DNA of 33,987 nucleotides from Acetobacterium sp. (GCA_028692885.1 JAQUWM010000023.1:1-33987), one strand, 5' to 3'. Counted from the stretch's first letter, positions 16,129 to 24,218 are shown. Program-made: numbers and translations. The notes: generated by a model not told the origin, from the sequence alone.

Positions 16129-16156
16129 GAAAAAAAGCGCCTGATTATCAGGCGCT
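16129..16156 (-). terminator. Terminator of DUF1858 gene
   Basis: On the minus strand AGCGCCTGA and its complement (16156-16136) form a near-perfect stem with a minimal loop. It is followed by a run of seven or more T residues, 65 bp past the DUF1858 stop. Confidence 0.8.
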
Positions 16157-16220
16157 CATGACTGCAGAAAAACATAAACAATTGCTTGGTACAGTAGTTT
16201 ACGCCAGCCTTCTTCTAGGC

Positions 16221-16424
16221 TTACAGTGAAGCAAGGTGGGCATTGAGTTTGTCGACCAGGGCATCGGCGCTGGTGCTATGGACCTGGCAGGCTTCTTCGA
16301 TGGTTTCCATTTGCGATGAGGGGCAACCGAGACAATGCATCCCGATTTCTAATAAGATCGGCGCAAAACCACCGTCTATTCTTAACAACTCACCAATTTT
16401 CATATCTTTAGTTACTTTTTGCAT
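16221..16424 (-). CDS. DUF1858 CxxC protein (hybrid-cluster-protein-associated type)
   Basis: Small 67-residue cytoplasmic protein of the DUF1858 / prismane-associated redox-disulfide family. Family features visible are VTKDMKIGELLRIDGGFAPILLEIGMHCLGCPSS, with the CLGC pair at about residues 32-35. Family members occur alone or fused to hybrid cluster protein (Hcp) and are thought to have a redox role in nitrosative or oxidative stress; no activity is established. Start: AGGAGG 8 nt before the ATG at 16424 is near ideal, implying strong translation. It is monocistronic, flanked by its own promoter and terminator, and adjacent to a Crp/Fnr regulator. That is reminiscent of HcpR-type control, but no hcp gene is in the window. 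Confidence 0.85.
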   Translation of the reverse strand: MQKVTKDMKIGELLRIDGGFAPILLEIGMHCLGCPSSQMETIEEACQVHSTSADALVDKLNAHLASL

Positions 16425-16442
16425 GGTAAAACCTCCTGAAAT

Positions 16443-16460
16443 TTATTGTGAAAACAATAA
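16443..16460. promoter_or_regulatory. Palindrome in DUF1858 leader
   Basis: TTATTGT and ACAATAA form a perfect 7-bp inverted repeat around GAAA. It lies between the predicted transcription start (about 16474) and the ribosome binding site of the DUF1858 gene. It could be a second operator, acting as a roadblock, or a weak leader hairpin. Confidence 0.45.
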
Positions 16461-16480
16461 TTTATTTTTAACTTGAGCTT

Positions 16481-16525
16481 GGTATACCACAAATATTCTT
16501 TTCATTTGTAGCTATGGCTACAAAT
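16481..16525 (-). promoter_or_regulatory. DUF1858 promoter with class II Crp/Fnr-type site
   Basis: ATTTGTAGC (16504-16512) and GCTACAAAT (16517-16525) form a perfect 9-bp inverted repeat around 4 bp: 22 bp in all, the size of a Crp/Fnr dimer site. A minus-strand TATACC (16486-16481) is the -10 box and there is no good -35. The palindrome centre lies about 40-41 bp upstream of the inferred start, exactly where class II activators of this family bind. The obvious candidate regulator is the adjacent Crp/Fnr protein. Confidence 0.65.
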
Positions 16526-16644
16526 ATTTGCAAAAAACGGTTATAATGAACTCATCAAATAAAAACAGCCTCAACATACTGGCAACGCTGGAATCAAAAT
16601 ATTTATAAAACGTGATACCATTACTCAGCCGCGATAATCACCAT
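16526..16644. other. Intergenic DNA upstream of DUF1858 promoter
   Basis: The rest of the 323-bp gap between the DUF1858 gene and the second cyclase gene, between the class II promoter site and the terminator at 16645-16678. No gene or further repeat was recognised. Confidence 0.4.
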
Positions 16645-16678
16645 AAAAAATCCACAGCATTGCTGCTGTGGATTTTTT
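16645..16678. terminator. Bidirectional terminator of second cyclase gene
   Basis: Perfect 15-bp stem AAAAAATCCACAGCA / TGCTGTGGATTTTTT around a 4-nt loop, 70 bp past the stop of the minus-strand cyclase gene. It can end transcription in either direction. Confidence 0.85.
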
Positions 16679-16747
16679 GTACGGTAATGAATTTTATTGA
16701 TGTGTACCCGCTACTTTGCCAAACCGCTAGCCGCTACGAATCGCGCT

Positions 16748-18382
16748 TTAATCATGCTGTAAGGGTTCGATTTCATCACTGGGCTTAAACTCCCGAATGA
16801 TTTTCAAATCCTTTTTGATGACTTTCTTCTCCCGATACATTTTCTCATCAGCCTGGTTGATAATGGTATCGATGTACTCATTGGAACCGCCACCAAAGGT
16901 TTCGATGCCATGGCTGGCACTAATGACATAACGGCGGTTTTCAGTCTCATTGATCTGCTCAAATTCTGCCACAATCCGTTGCCAGACCGCTTCAGCACCG
17001 GTTTCATCGAGTCCTTCAAAAATGATCAAAAACTCGTCGCCACCGAGTCTGGCAACGAAATCATTGACCCGGATCTTATTTTGAATACCCTTGGTAATGG
17101 TTAAGATCAGTTCATCCCCCACATCGTGCCCCAGATAATCATTGACATCCTTGAGGCCATTGATGTCGATAAAACAGACCGAGATTTCGCTTTTGTTTTT
17201 CTCGGTACTTTTATATAACTGAGCCAATTTTTCAAAACCAGTGCGGCGATTAAAGATCCCCGTCATCCCATCATATTCAGAAAAATATTTAATCTCATCA
17301 TTCTTCATCTTATTGATGGTCAGCAATGCCCCTAAAAATAAAGCCAGTGTAAAAATCAGAAAATAGGCCATCAGATTATTTTTAAGGACCAGCAGGACGG
17401 TATCAAACAGGTTGCCCGTCAGCAGTTGGCCATCGTCAGTATCTGGCGGAATATAGGAAACGATCGTCCAATCCCCTAACCCCAGGGCCAGCGAATTGTT
17501 GCTGTCGAGGGCAAATTGATCATCCGTCATAATTTTTAAATAATTGAAAACCCCCGTGTCAGAAATCCGGGAACCGCTTCCTTCAGTCTGAATGGTCTGC
17601 CAGATATCGGGAAAATCATTTTTAAAACTTTCCTCGAGGCGGTTGTCATACATAAATGACCAGGCTTTACTGGTGTCACCACTGTGATAAAGCCAATAGC
17701 CATCGGCATTGAGCATAAAAATTTGACCCTGGCTGGTGGAGGCAATTTTTTCCACCTGACTCAGCAGATCAGCGGCGGAATAATTCAGCACCACGATTCC
17801 CTCCAACTGGCCGCGGGCTCCATAATAGGGGGTGGCCAACCGGATCATCGGTTTGATGGGCTGCTCAATCTGATTGTTTTCCATGTTTAAATCCAGTTTG
17901 GAAATATAAATCTGATCATCGGCTAGACCAATCGCCTCCGTAAAATAATAGCGATCGGCCTTATTCTGAAGCTCGGCACTATCTGTGAGAATGGCACCGG
18001 CATCAGTATAATTGACCCGGATCACCTCATTGCCATCGGCATCAATAAAGCGGATCTGATCATAAATCATTTTCCGGTTTGCAAAGGCCAGCCAATGATC
18101 CTCAACATTGGAATAGTCCCCCCGGCCGTTATCCCCCATTTTCAAGGCATCGGTGACATATAACAGATCCGTCGTCAGTCGATTGACCTTATTGGCGATA
18201 ATCGTTTTTTCGACATCGACCAGCTGTTCTTCCTGGCTCATGATTTCATTTTTTAAAACCGTATCAGTATTAATCTGGATCACCAGCGTAATCAGAAAAA
18301 ATACCAGACTGAGGATCAGGAATACCCCCAGGGTATAAAGAATTGTTTTTTTCGTATCTTTGTTAATGGCTTTATCAATCAA
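16748..18382 (-). CDS. Membrane sensor diguanylate cyclase (dCache-like + GGDEF)
   Basis: Predicted c-di-GMP synthase of 544 residues. It has an N-terminal membrane helix (about 13-35), an extracellular region of about 290 residues with dCache-like features (RFIDADGNEVIRVNY, YYFTEAIGLADDQIYISK, ATPYYGARGQLEGIVVLNYS), a second helix (about 330-356) and a GGDEF domain. The active site GGDEF is at 447-451, and RVND five residues upstream is a canonical inhibitory RxxD site, so product feedback inhibition is likely. Translation starts at a TTG, with AGGAG 8 nt upstream. A promoter lies just upstream. The sensed ligand is unknown; dCache domains often bind amino acids, amines or carboxylates. Confidence 0.9.
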   Translation of the reverse strand: MIDKAINKDTKKTILYTLGVFLILSLVFFLITLVIQINTDTVLKNEIMSQEEQLVDVEKTIIANKVNRLTTDLLYVTDALKMGDNGRGDYSNVEDHWLAFANRKMIYDQIRFIDADGNEVIRVNYTDAGAILTDSAELQNKADRYYFTEAIGLADDQIYISKLDLNMENNQIEQPIKPMIRLATPYYGARGQLEGIVVLNYSAADLLSQVEKIASTSQGQIFMLNADGYWLYHSGDTSKAWSFMYDNRLEESFKNDFPDIWQTIQTEGSGSRISDTGVFNYLKIMTDDQFALDSNNSLALGLGDWTIVSYIPPDTDDGQLLTGNLFDTVLLVLKNNLMAYFLIFTLALFLGALLTINKMKNDEIKYFSEYDGMTGIFNRRTGFEKLAQLYKSTEKNKSEISVCFIDINGLKDVNDYLGHDVGDELILTITKGIQNKIRVNDFVARLGGDEFLIIFEGLDETGAEAVWQRIVAEFEQINETENRRYVISASHGIETFGGGSNEYIDTIINQADEKMYREKKVIKKDLKIIREFKPSDEIEPLQHD

Positions 18383-18424
18383 GGTAAGAACTCCTTTTGT
18401 TAATCAGAAAATAAATTTGATTTT

Positions 18425-18459
18425 ATTGTACCCTAATCAAATCCTTAAAACAAGGGTAC
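18425..18459 (-). promoter_or_regulatory. Promoter of second cyclase gene, flanked by inverted repeat
   Basis: TTGTTT (18453-18448), a 17-bp spacer and TACAAT (18430-18425) lie on the minus strand about 45 bp before the TTG start. GTACCC (18428-18433) and GGGTAC (18454-18459) flank it as an inverted repeat, possibly an operator pair. Confidence 0.5.
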
Positions 18460-18522
18460 CTGAATGCTTTTCCGGTGAAATGACTATAGTTCACATTTTT
18501 TTCAAATTTCTGCTGGGACGCG

Positions 18523-19428
18523 TTAGTCGATACCTAAAAAGTTCTTCCATTGGGGGACATCCCGTTTTCCCTGGGCATAGCCCAGCTGGTAACTGTGGGA
18601 AAGTTTCTCAAAATTAACTTCCCGGTTGGACACCGGCATTGTCTCCGGATAAACCAGAAAGGCCTGACCCTGGCGCTCCAGGGCTTCCAGTTCATCCAAG
18701 GTCTTGTTATAAATCAGATGACGGTGCAGCATCGCCCGGGCTACTTGGGGATATTTACGATAATAGGTTTTGATGGATCGTTTAAACTTAACTGGGGTTT
18801 TTCGATAGCCTTTTTCACGGGTCAGCACCACAAAAAATTTCCGGTATCCGTCTTGTTTGGCAATGTCCAGAGCGATGCCACCACCCAATCCGCCGTCAAC
18901 AAAAGACTGGCCGTCATAGTGGGTGGGGGGCATAAATATCGGCAGTGATGAGGAGGCCCGGACAATTTTCATCAGGTCTTTCATCTCTTTTATATCATCC
19001 TTGCTGTAATAGACGACTTTTCCCAACCTGCGTTCAAACATGCCAATTCGCAATTGGGCGGGATTGGCCATAAAGGTTTCAAAATCCAGCGGCAGCACCC
19101 CTCCGGGCAGGGATGTTTCTTCATAAAGATATTGGGATCGGAAAAACCCCTCGCCTTTTAAAAAGGACTTCCATCCTCCAAAATTCGGATCTTGAGCGAT
19201 TTCCACAAACGAGCGTCGCGCCCGTTCGGGATCCCGGGATAAATAGTTAACACTATGGCTGGAGCCAGCTGATATCCCGACGACATAGTCAAAATAAAGG
19301 TCGTTTTCCAAGAGGTTATTTAAAAAGCCCGCCGTATAGCTGGCACGCATGCCCCCACCTTCGAAGATCAAGGCAGTATCTTTGATATTGCTGTTAATTT
19401 TATTGCTGATTTTGCTGTTGATTTCCAT
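18523..19428 (-). CDS. Patatin-like phospholipase (RssA/YjjU type)
   Basis: Predicted serine lipid acyl hydrolase of 301 residues. The patatin fold is recognised from the oxyanion-hole motif FEGGGMRASYTAGFL (about 23-37), the nucleophile elbow GISAGSS (about 52-58) and the catalytic-dyad DGGLGGG (Asp near residue 163). The C-terminal part (RSIKTYYRKYPQVARAMLHRH, NREVNFEKLSHSYQLGYAQG) fits the bacterial YjjU branch. There is no signal peptide, so it is likely cytoplasmic or membrane-peripheral; the substrate is unknown. GGGAG sits 5 nt before the ATG at 19428. It is 140 bp upstream of the second cyclase on the same strand but the cyclase has its own promoter. Confidence 0.87.
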   Translation of the reverse strand: MEINSKISNKINSNIKDTALIFEGGGMRASYTAGFLNNLLENDLYFDYVVGISAGSSHSVNYLSRDPERARRSFVEIAQDPNFGGWKSFLKGEGFFRSQYLYEETSLPGGVLPLDFETFMANPAQLRIGMFERRLGKVVYYSKDDIKEMKDLMKIVRASSSLPIFMPPTHYDGQSFVDGGLGGGIALDIAKQDGYRKFFVVLTREKGYRKTPVKFKRSIKTYYRKYPQVARAMLHRHLIYNKTLDELEALERQGQAFLVYPETMPVSNREVNFEKLSHSYQLGYAQGKRDVPQWKNFLGID

Positions 19429-19467
19429 TTTGTCTCCCGTTTTTGAGTTGATTGCTGATACCTGTTA

Positions 19468-19496
19468 AGTTTAACTGAAAAGCGGGCGCTTTTCAA
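19468..19496 (-). promoter_or_regulatory. Patatin-gene promoter overlapped by perfect palindrome
   Basis: TTGAAA (19496-19491), a 17-bp spacer and TAAACT (19473-19468) form the promoter. GAAAAGCG (19477-19484) and CGCTTTTC (19487-19494) make a perfect 8-bp inverted repeat around GG. It covers most of the -35 box and the spacer, where a repressor would block polymerase. Confidence 0.6.
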
Positions 19497-19777
19497 TCCT
19501 CGTTACAAAATGTTAACTCAACCAAATTAGCACACCGATTTCACAGTGGTTGTTTTTAATCATTCTGACCGCATATCTTTCGATAATCAGCCGGGAATCA
19601 GCGGGCTTAATAAGCTTGCCCTTTCGTATTGCCAGAACGCCTCAACGATCACTTTGAGCTTATCATAATTTTCATTTATATAAATTTTTTTGAATAATTA
19701 TTGAATTTCTAATCGAAAGGTGTTACTCTATATTAGATGTATTTCACTCAAATAAAAAGAAAGGAGGTTAGTCAATA
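19497..19777. other. Intergenic region upstream of acetate transporter gene
   Basis: No gene is seen. The last 100 bases are very AT-rich. A possible plus-strand promoter is TTGAAT, a 17-bp spacer and TACTCT (about 19700-19728). The remainder is unassigned. Confidence 0.35.
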
Positions 19778-20332
19778 ATGTCAAATCAATCAAATATCGC
19801 TAATCCTGCACCTCTTGGCCTTTTAGGTTTTGCTATGACCACGATCTTACTAAATTTGCACAATGCCGGTTTTATGCCGCTTTCAATCGTCATTGTTTCA
19901 ATGGGCTTTGCTATCGGCGGTGCCGCTCAAATCATTGCTGGCGTCATGGAATTCAAGAAAAATAACACCTTTGGAGCAACAGCATTCACTGCTTACGGCT
20001 TCTTTTGGTGGTCACTCATCATTATCTGGATTAAACCATTTCCTGGCATCGACGCAGCTGACCCAATAAGCATGGGCTTTTATTTAGGTTTATGGTGTTT
20101 ATTCACCGGATTTATGTTTATTGGAACACTCAAACATAATCGTGCTACTCAAGTTGTCTTTGGTTCGCTAACCGTATTGTTTCTATTACTTGCCGCAGCA
20201 AACTTTACCGGTTCAGAATCAATCCATCACATTGCCGGATATGTTGGAATCTTCTGTGGACTTTCAGCATTTTACAATGCCGTCGGACAGATTATCAATC
20301 AGGAATTCAACAAAACCATCATGCCACTATAA
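19778..20332 (+). CDS. Acetate uptake transporter (AceTr: SatP/GPR1/FUN34/YaaH family)
   Basis: Six-helix inner-membrane transporter of 184 residues, the normal size for bacterial SatP. The family signature NPAPLGLLGFAMTTILLNLHNAG occupies residues 9-31. Helices follow at roughly 36-57, 66-85, 96-115, 123-141 and 148-167, with the acid-rich loop GIDAADPISMGFYLG. Members move acetate or succinate with protons, or act as hexameric acetate channels. In an acetogen-like host it would fit acetate release or uptake, which is inference. A strong AAAGGAGG precedes the ATG. It is monocistronic, with a terminator just downstream. Confidence 0.92.
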   Translation: MSNQSNIANPAPLGLLGFAMTTILLNLHNAGFMPLSIVIVSMGFAIGGAAQIIAGVMEFKKNNTFGATAFTAYGFFWWSLIIIWIKPFPGIDAADPISMGFYLGLWCLFTGFMFIGTLKHNRATQVVFGSLTVLFLLLAAANFTGSESIHHIAGYVGIFCGLSAFYNAVGQIINQEFNKTIMPL

Positions 20333-20354
20333 TCATTTTTACATTGTTAAAGTT

Positions 20355-20390
20355 AAAGGGCTGTTACATTTTTTGTAATAGCCCTTTAAT
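20355..20390 (+). terminator. Terminator of acetate transporter gene
   Basis: Stem AAAGGGCTGTTAC (20355-20367) / GTAATAGCCCTTT (20375-20387), 13 bp with one wobble, 7-nt T-rich loop, then a T-rich tail. Confidence 0.8.
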
Positions 20391-20538
20391 TTTGATGATG
20401 CCGGAACTTTATAATTATTCTGTCGCTTTTATTGTATTTAAAAAGAAACAATTAAAACGATCCCAACTTTCCAAATAAACATCTCCGAACGCTTATTTTG
20501 ATCCTCACAAGCGGATATTCATACAGATATTATCATGG

Positions 20539-21183
20539 TTATTTTAATGCGCCTTCCCAGTCCTTCAGAAACTTCGCAATGCCCTGATCTGTCAACGGAT
20601 GCTTGAGTGAATCCATTAATACCTGATAGGGGATGGTCGCTATATCGGCGCCGACCATGGCCGCCTGAGACAGATGGTTGCGATTCCGGATGCTGGCAGC
20701 GATCACTTCCGTCTTGATCTGATAATTTCTGAAAATGAACATGATCTCTTCAATCAGATCGATCCCGTTAGAGCCAATATCATCGATCCGACCAATAAAA
20801 GGTGAAACGTAGGCAGCCCCAGCTTTGGCAGCCGCCAAGGCCTGAGTGGCTGAAAACACCAACGTCACATTGACTCGGATCCCCTGCTTACTCAGGATCG
20901 ATGTGGCGGTGATCCCAGCTACCGTCATCGGAACCTTGATGACGATATTTTTGTGAAGCTGGGAAAGTTCCCGGGCTTCCGTCACCATGCCTGCTGCTTC
21001 CAGCGAGATGACTTCGGCACTGATCGGCCCATCCACAATTTCAGTAATTTCTTTAAGTACTTCTTTAAAGTCTCGGCCTTCCCTGGCTATCAGCGAGGGA
21101 TTCGTGGTCACTCCGTCGATGATTCCCAGTTCTGCGGCCTTCCTGATCTCTTCCACATTCGCCGTATCAACAAAGTATTTCAT
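20539..21183 (-). CDS. fsa: Fructose-6-phosphate aldolase / transaldolase-like protein
   Basis: Class I Schiff-base aldolase of the short TalC/Fsa family, 214 residues, cytoplasmic. It has the TIM-barrel motifs [27 protein letters not shown] and VIKVPMT with the catalytic Lys83. [13 protein letters not shown] and the C-terminal [18 protein letters not shown] are also present. Short members act either as transaldolase in the pentose phosphate pathway or as fructose-6-phosphate aldolase; the sequence does not settle which. AGGAG lies 8 nt before the ATG at 21183. It follows the SagB-type gene by 51 bp on the same strand, so the two may share a transcript, although no functional link is known. 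Confidence 0.9.
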   Translation of the reverse strand: MKYFVDTANVEEIRKAAELGIIDGVTTNPSLIAREGRDFKEVLKEITEIVDGPISAEVISLEAAGMVTEARELSQLHKNIVIKVPMTVAGITATSILSKQGIRVNVTLVFSATQALAAAKAGAAYVSPFIGRIDDIGSNGIDLIEEIMFIFRNYQIKTEVIAASIRNRNHLSQAAMVGADIATIPYQVLMDSLKHPLTDQGIAKFLKDWEGALK

Positions 21184-21234
21184 CTGGTTTTCTCCTTTTA
21201 CCTTCTAGTCCCCATAATCCTGATTAAACCACTC

Positions 21235-21978
21235 TCAAACTTTACCCACCGGAGCCATATAAACAACAAACTCATCGTCGCCATCAAGATTAAGCAAGCG
21301 ATCGGCAGCTGGCTGATCGTAAGCGGCGATCGCACAGGTTCCAGCACCGATGGCTTCACAGGCCAGATAGAGGTTTTGACAGACATGCCCGGCATCCAGA
21401 GCAATTACCTTGTACGAGGCCTCGCCATAGCGCCATTCCATCCGATAGGGAATGGTTGTCCAGATAAAGGTGACTGCACCTGATCCAGCAAATTGCTGAT
21501 TTAAGGCTGTGTCAATCATTCTTTCTTTCAGGTAATTTGGTGACGATTCCAGAACTAATTGATGCTGTGACGGCAGATACCGGTAGATTCCCGGTTCCAG
21601 GTTGTTTACATTAAAAACGGCCAGATAAGTTTCCAGGGCATGACGATTCCCCGCCGAGGGAACGGTTCTCAGGGCATATTTCTGATGCCATTTGCGAACC
21701 CCCTGGGTGGACCAGAGCAGAAACGACAATTCCTCAATCGACAATGCCTCATTCTTGAATCTGCGCCGTGATTCCCGTTTAAAAATAGCTGTTTCTAAAG
21801 ATATTTCCCCGGTCTTAAAGGCTTCGGGATTAGTCAATGGGATCTTCTTTGCGTCCGCTGGACATGGTTTTTCAATCGGCGGAGCCGGAACCCCCATGTT
21901 TTGATCAGTTTTACGAAAATCCGTTTCCTGTCGAATATCATCCTTCAAGAAATACTTTAAGGTTCTTTCATTTTTCAT
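21235..21978 (-). CDS. SagB-type nitroreductase-family oxidoreductase
   Basis: Predicted FMN-dependent oxidoreductase of the SagB/ThcOx branch of the nitroreductase superfamily, 247 residues. Features seen are the FMN-binding RESRRRF (about residues 68-74) and LSFLLWSTQGVRK, the SagB-typical RTVPSAGNRHALETYLAV (about 105-122), and EPGIYRYLP. The C-terminal YKVIALDAGHVCQNLYLACEAIGAGTCAIAAYD follows. SagB enzymes oxidise azolines in peptide natural products, but no cyclodehydratase or precursor gene is nearby. It is better read as a stand-alone SagB-like redox enzyme of unknown substrate. AGGA lies 4 nt before the ATG at 21978. Confidence 0.85.
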   Translation of the reverse strand: MKNERTLKYFLKDDIRQETDFRKTDQNMGVPAPPIEKPCPADAKKIPLTNPEAFKTGEISLETAIFKRESRRRFKNEALSIEELSFLLWSTQGVRKWHQKYALRTVPSAGNRHALETYLAVFNVNNLEPGIYRYLPSQHQLVLESSPNYLKERMIDTALNQQFAGSGAVTFIWTTIPYRMEWRYGEASYKVIALDAGHVCQNLYLACEAIGAGTCAIAAYDQPAADRLLNLDGDDEFVVYMAPVGKV

Positions 21979-22214
21979 CGTTTCCTGCCTTTCACATCCT
22001 CACGGATAATTCGGTTAATTGATAACTTAATCACACCTAACAGCTAATCCATAAAATGGTTCATCCAGTCTAATCGACTTGACTTTCATGCTTACCTTAT
22101 TAGTTATACCCCCTAAAAATAGTTTAAGCAGTCATTGGATCAGCATATCAGCAGACACTTTTCTCCCTGCCGTTTAGCGAAGGCATCTTTATCGTACGCA
22201 ATCTTATCATCCAG

Positions 22215-23369
22215 CTAAAAGCTGCTGCCTGGTTGTTTCAAAAATTCGATTTCTTCCGGGGTGGATGCGCGTTTCAGCACCTCGTTACGATGGGGATAGT
22301 GACCGAATTGATCAATGATCTGCTTGTGCATGATTTCATATGCCTGGGTCGGCGGATCGCCCAGCGCTTCAAAAAGCGGTAAGGCTGCCTGATGAATACC
22401 AGCTGACTCCGAATGCATCAAGGGCATCAGAACAAACCGCTGTTGTTCCTGCGGCAGTTGGATAAAATCAGGATGTCGGATCGCTTCCTGGGCGAGAATC
22501 AGAGCCATCCCATCCTGAGCAAAGGCTTTTTGATCATCACGGTTTAAGTTTCTGGAAAACTGATCCAGCAGGATGATCTCGGCCAACCGTCCTTCGATCG
22601 TATCCCGCCAGTCTGATAACAAACCATTGCAACCGTCACGCCAATGATCATAGAACTTTGCTCTGATTGCTAAATCAAAGGTGTCATTCTTCGCAAACCA
22701 GAAAGGTTGGTGTTGGGGATCAAACCAGAAATCCAGTACCGCTTTAGCATCGGGATGGATGAACTTTGGAGGCGGAGAAAAGACCTGGGCCAGAATTTTG
22801 GCCTTTCGATCGGCACAGGCCTGATAAAGGGTTACCGCCTCGGTCTGATAGCGGGTTTTATAGTCTTCGTCGCTAATCAGCATCAGATTGACCTCAATGC
22901 CAGACTTCGATGCGACCGCAGCGGCCTCAGCAAGATAGGCGCCGCCAACCAGATCCCCCAATACCCTTGAAAAACTGCCTTTGATTACTTTTTCGATTTG
23001 ATCAAGGAGGCTATGGCAATGCCTCAGAATTTCAATAAATGGTTCCGTGGCATCTTTCATCGCTGCTTCGTAGGCTTCCCGGTCGTTAGCTTTATTTTTT
23101 GCGGCCACAATGACCTGACCATAGGCCGTCATATCGGTATCGGCCAAGATCAGACCGGCCTTTCGAATCTCGGCACCCAGAGCAATAGACTCCGTCAACA
23201 ACGGGTTTGCCCCATTTTTTCTCAGACTGCCGTCACAGGACATTTCCAGCAGTGCTGCTGCCATGGCTACCGCCGTTGCCGCCGCACTACCGGCCGCTGG
23301 ACCAGGAAAATCACAAACGGACATTTTTGTCAGATAATCTGCTACTGTTAATTCACTAATTTTATACAT
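22215..23369 (-). CDS. Cyclodeaminase/cyclohydrolase-like domain fused to DUF924 domain
   Basis: One uninterrupted frame of 384 residues joining two normally separate families. Residues 1-196 match the formiminotransferase-cyclodeaminase C-domain / FchA family of folate enzymes: the helix ADYLTKM, a glycine loop PGPAAGSAAATAVAMAAALLEM, LADTDMTAYGQVIVAAK, and VGGAYLAEAAAVASKSGIEVNL. Residues 206-380 match DUF924, a TPR-like helical domain starting AVLDFWFDPQ and containing LAEIILLDQFSRNLNR and HSESAG. A Pro-rich linker (FSPPPKF) joins them. The usual GGGS of the folate loop reads PAAGS, so cyclohydrolase activity may be altered. AAAGGA lies 10 nt before the ATG. FchA works in the Wood-Ljungdahl methyl branch, but this looks like a divergent paralogue. 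Confidence 0.82.
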   Translation of the reverse strand: MYKISELTVADYLTKMSVCDFPGPAAGSAAATAVAMAAALLEMSCDGSLRKNGANPLLTESIALGAEIRKAGLILADTDMTAYGQVIVAAKNKANDREAYEAAMKDATEPFIEILRHCHSLLDQIEKVIKGSFSRVLGDLVGGAYLAEAAAVASKSGIEVNLMLISDEDYKTRYQTEAVTLYQACADRKAKILAQVFSPPPKFIHPDAKAVLDFWFDPQHQPFWFAKNDTFDLAIRAKFYDHWRDGCNGLLSDWRDTIEGRLAEIILLDQFSRNLNRDDQKAFAQDGMALILAQEAIRHPDFIQLPQEQQRFVLMPLMHSESAGIHQAALPLFEALGDPPTQAYEIMHKQIIDQFGHYPHRNEVLKRASTPEEIEFLKQPGSSF

Positions 23370-23676
23370 TATTAATCATTCCTTTCGGTTCACTCAAGGC
23401 TCAAAACGTCCTGAAACGCCTTACCTTAAGTGTAATTCTAAATATGTTCTATCACCATAGCGATAACCCCCAGCATGAAGAGCTCTGAAGGGATGGTTCT
23501 TCAGGTTCTTAACAAGTAGCTACCTGATCATAAACTGCATCAGTCACCATTTGCTCTTTTTAATATTTATCTATCGCCAGTTCATTAATGGCACTGTCAG
23601 TGTCCATGGCCGTATTGTCGATTTTTCCTATCATGATCGCAGTCATACAGTCCTCTTTGTGGATAGTATTAATAAG
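23370..23676. other. Intergenic region without a clear gene
   Basis: Apart from the leader of the fusion gene, only one structure stands out: an inverted repeat CTGAAG (23485-23490) / CTTCAG (23499-23504) without a T-run. A plus-strand open frame starting at 23551 is mostly the reverse of the flavin-protein gene, and I do not call it. Confidence 0.4.
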
Positions 23677-24144
23677 TTAGTGCCGCTTGACCGAATACTT
23701 CAGTACTGTCACGGCGATCACCGTCGTCATCGCCAGGATCCGCTGCTCAAAGGAAAAATCATCCCGACCAGACTGATGCTTCATAATGTGGTTCAGTGCG
23801 ATTATTTTTTCAGCCACATCGGTGATAATGGCCGCCTGACCTTCGCCAATCAAACTTTCAAAATTGCAGCTGTAGTCACAGCCGCTTTCACCAGTGATCA
23901 GTTGTGTCATCCGATCCATTTCAATACAGACCTGATTATTTTTTTCCAGCACGTCAAGTTTTCGACCTTTTTTCGCACAATGGAGATAGATGGTGATAAC
24001 TGACCCTGCCATTGTATAACCAAAGTTGAGGGGCACCACATAAGGCCTTCCGGCATCCACCATACCCAACCTTAAAACCTTACATCCGTTGATGATTTCC
24101 AAGATTTCTGCTTCACTTTTTACTTCCCGTTCCGATCGTCGCAT
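23677..24144 (-). CDS. Pyridoxamine-phosphate-oxidase-like flavin-binding protein (NimA-like)
   Basis: Split-barrel flavin-binding protein of about 155 residues, of the PNPOx-like group that includes NimA-type 5-nitroimidazole resistance proteins. Matching segments are MRRSEREVKSEAEILEIINGCKVLRLGMVD at the N-terminus, GRPYVVPLNFGY, IYLHCAKKGRKLDVLEKNNQVCIEMD (with the His-Cys-Ala motif near the flavin site) and the YSCNFESLIGEGQAAIITD strand. True NimA reduces nitroimidazoles, but most family members have no known substrate and this should not be read as a resistance gene. GGAGG lies 4 nt before the ATG at 24144, preferred over the ATG at 24171. It is monocistronic. Confidence 0.85.
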   Translation of the reverse strand: MRRSEREVKSEAEILEIINGCKVLRLGMVDAGRPYVVPLNFGYTMAGSVITIYLHCAKKGRKLDVLEKNNQVCIEMDRMTQLITGESGCDYSCNFESLIGEGQAAIITDVAEKIIALNHIMKHQSGRDDFSFEQRILAMTTVIAVTVLKYSVKRH

Positions 24145-24189
24145 GTTACCTCCAGTGTATCGTAATGACATAGTTTTTTCGTTTGGTTT

Positions 24190-24218
24190 ATTGTATCATT
24201 TATTTGGCAAATCACCAA
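24190..24218 (-). promoter_or_regulatory. Promoter of NimA-like gene
   Basis: Minus-strand TTGGTG (24218-24213), a 17-bp spacer and TACAAT (24195-24190) lie about 45 bp before the ATG at 24144. Confidence 0.5.

Noticed and set aside
21235..21978. SagB-like gene as part of a thiazole/oxazole-modified peptide cluster
   Set aside because: No cyclodehydratase, precursor peptide or exporter gene nearby; the neighbours are an aldolase and a folate-like fusion protein.
23551..24003. 150-residue plus-strand frame
   Set aside because: Mostly antisense to the NimA-like flavin-protein gene, whose motifs and ribosome binding site are clear.
23677..24144. Nitroimidazole resistance gene
   Set aside because: The fold is that of NimA-like proteins, but the family is broad and the sequence does not show the specific activity.
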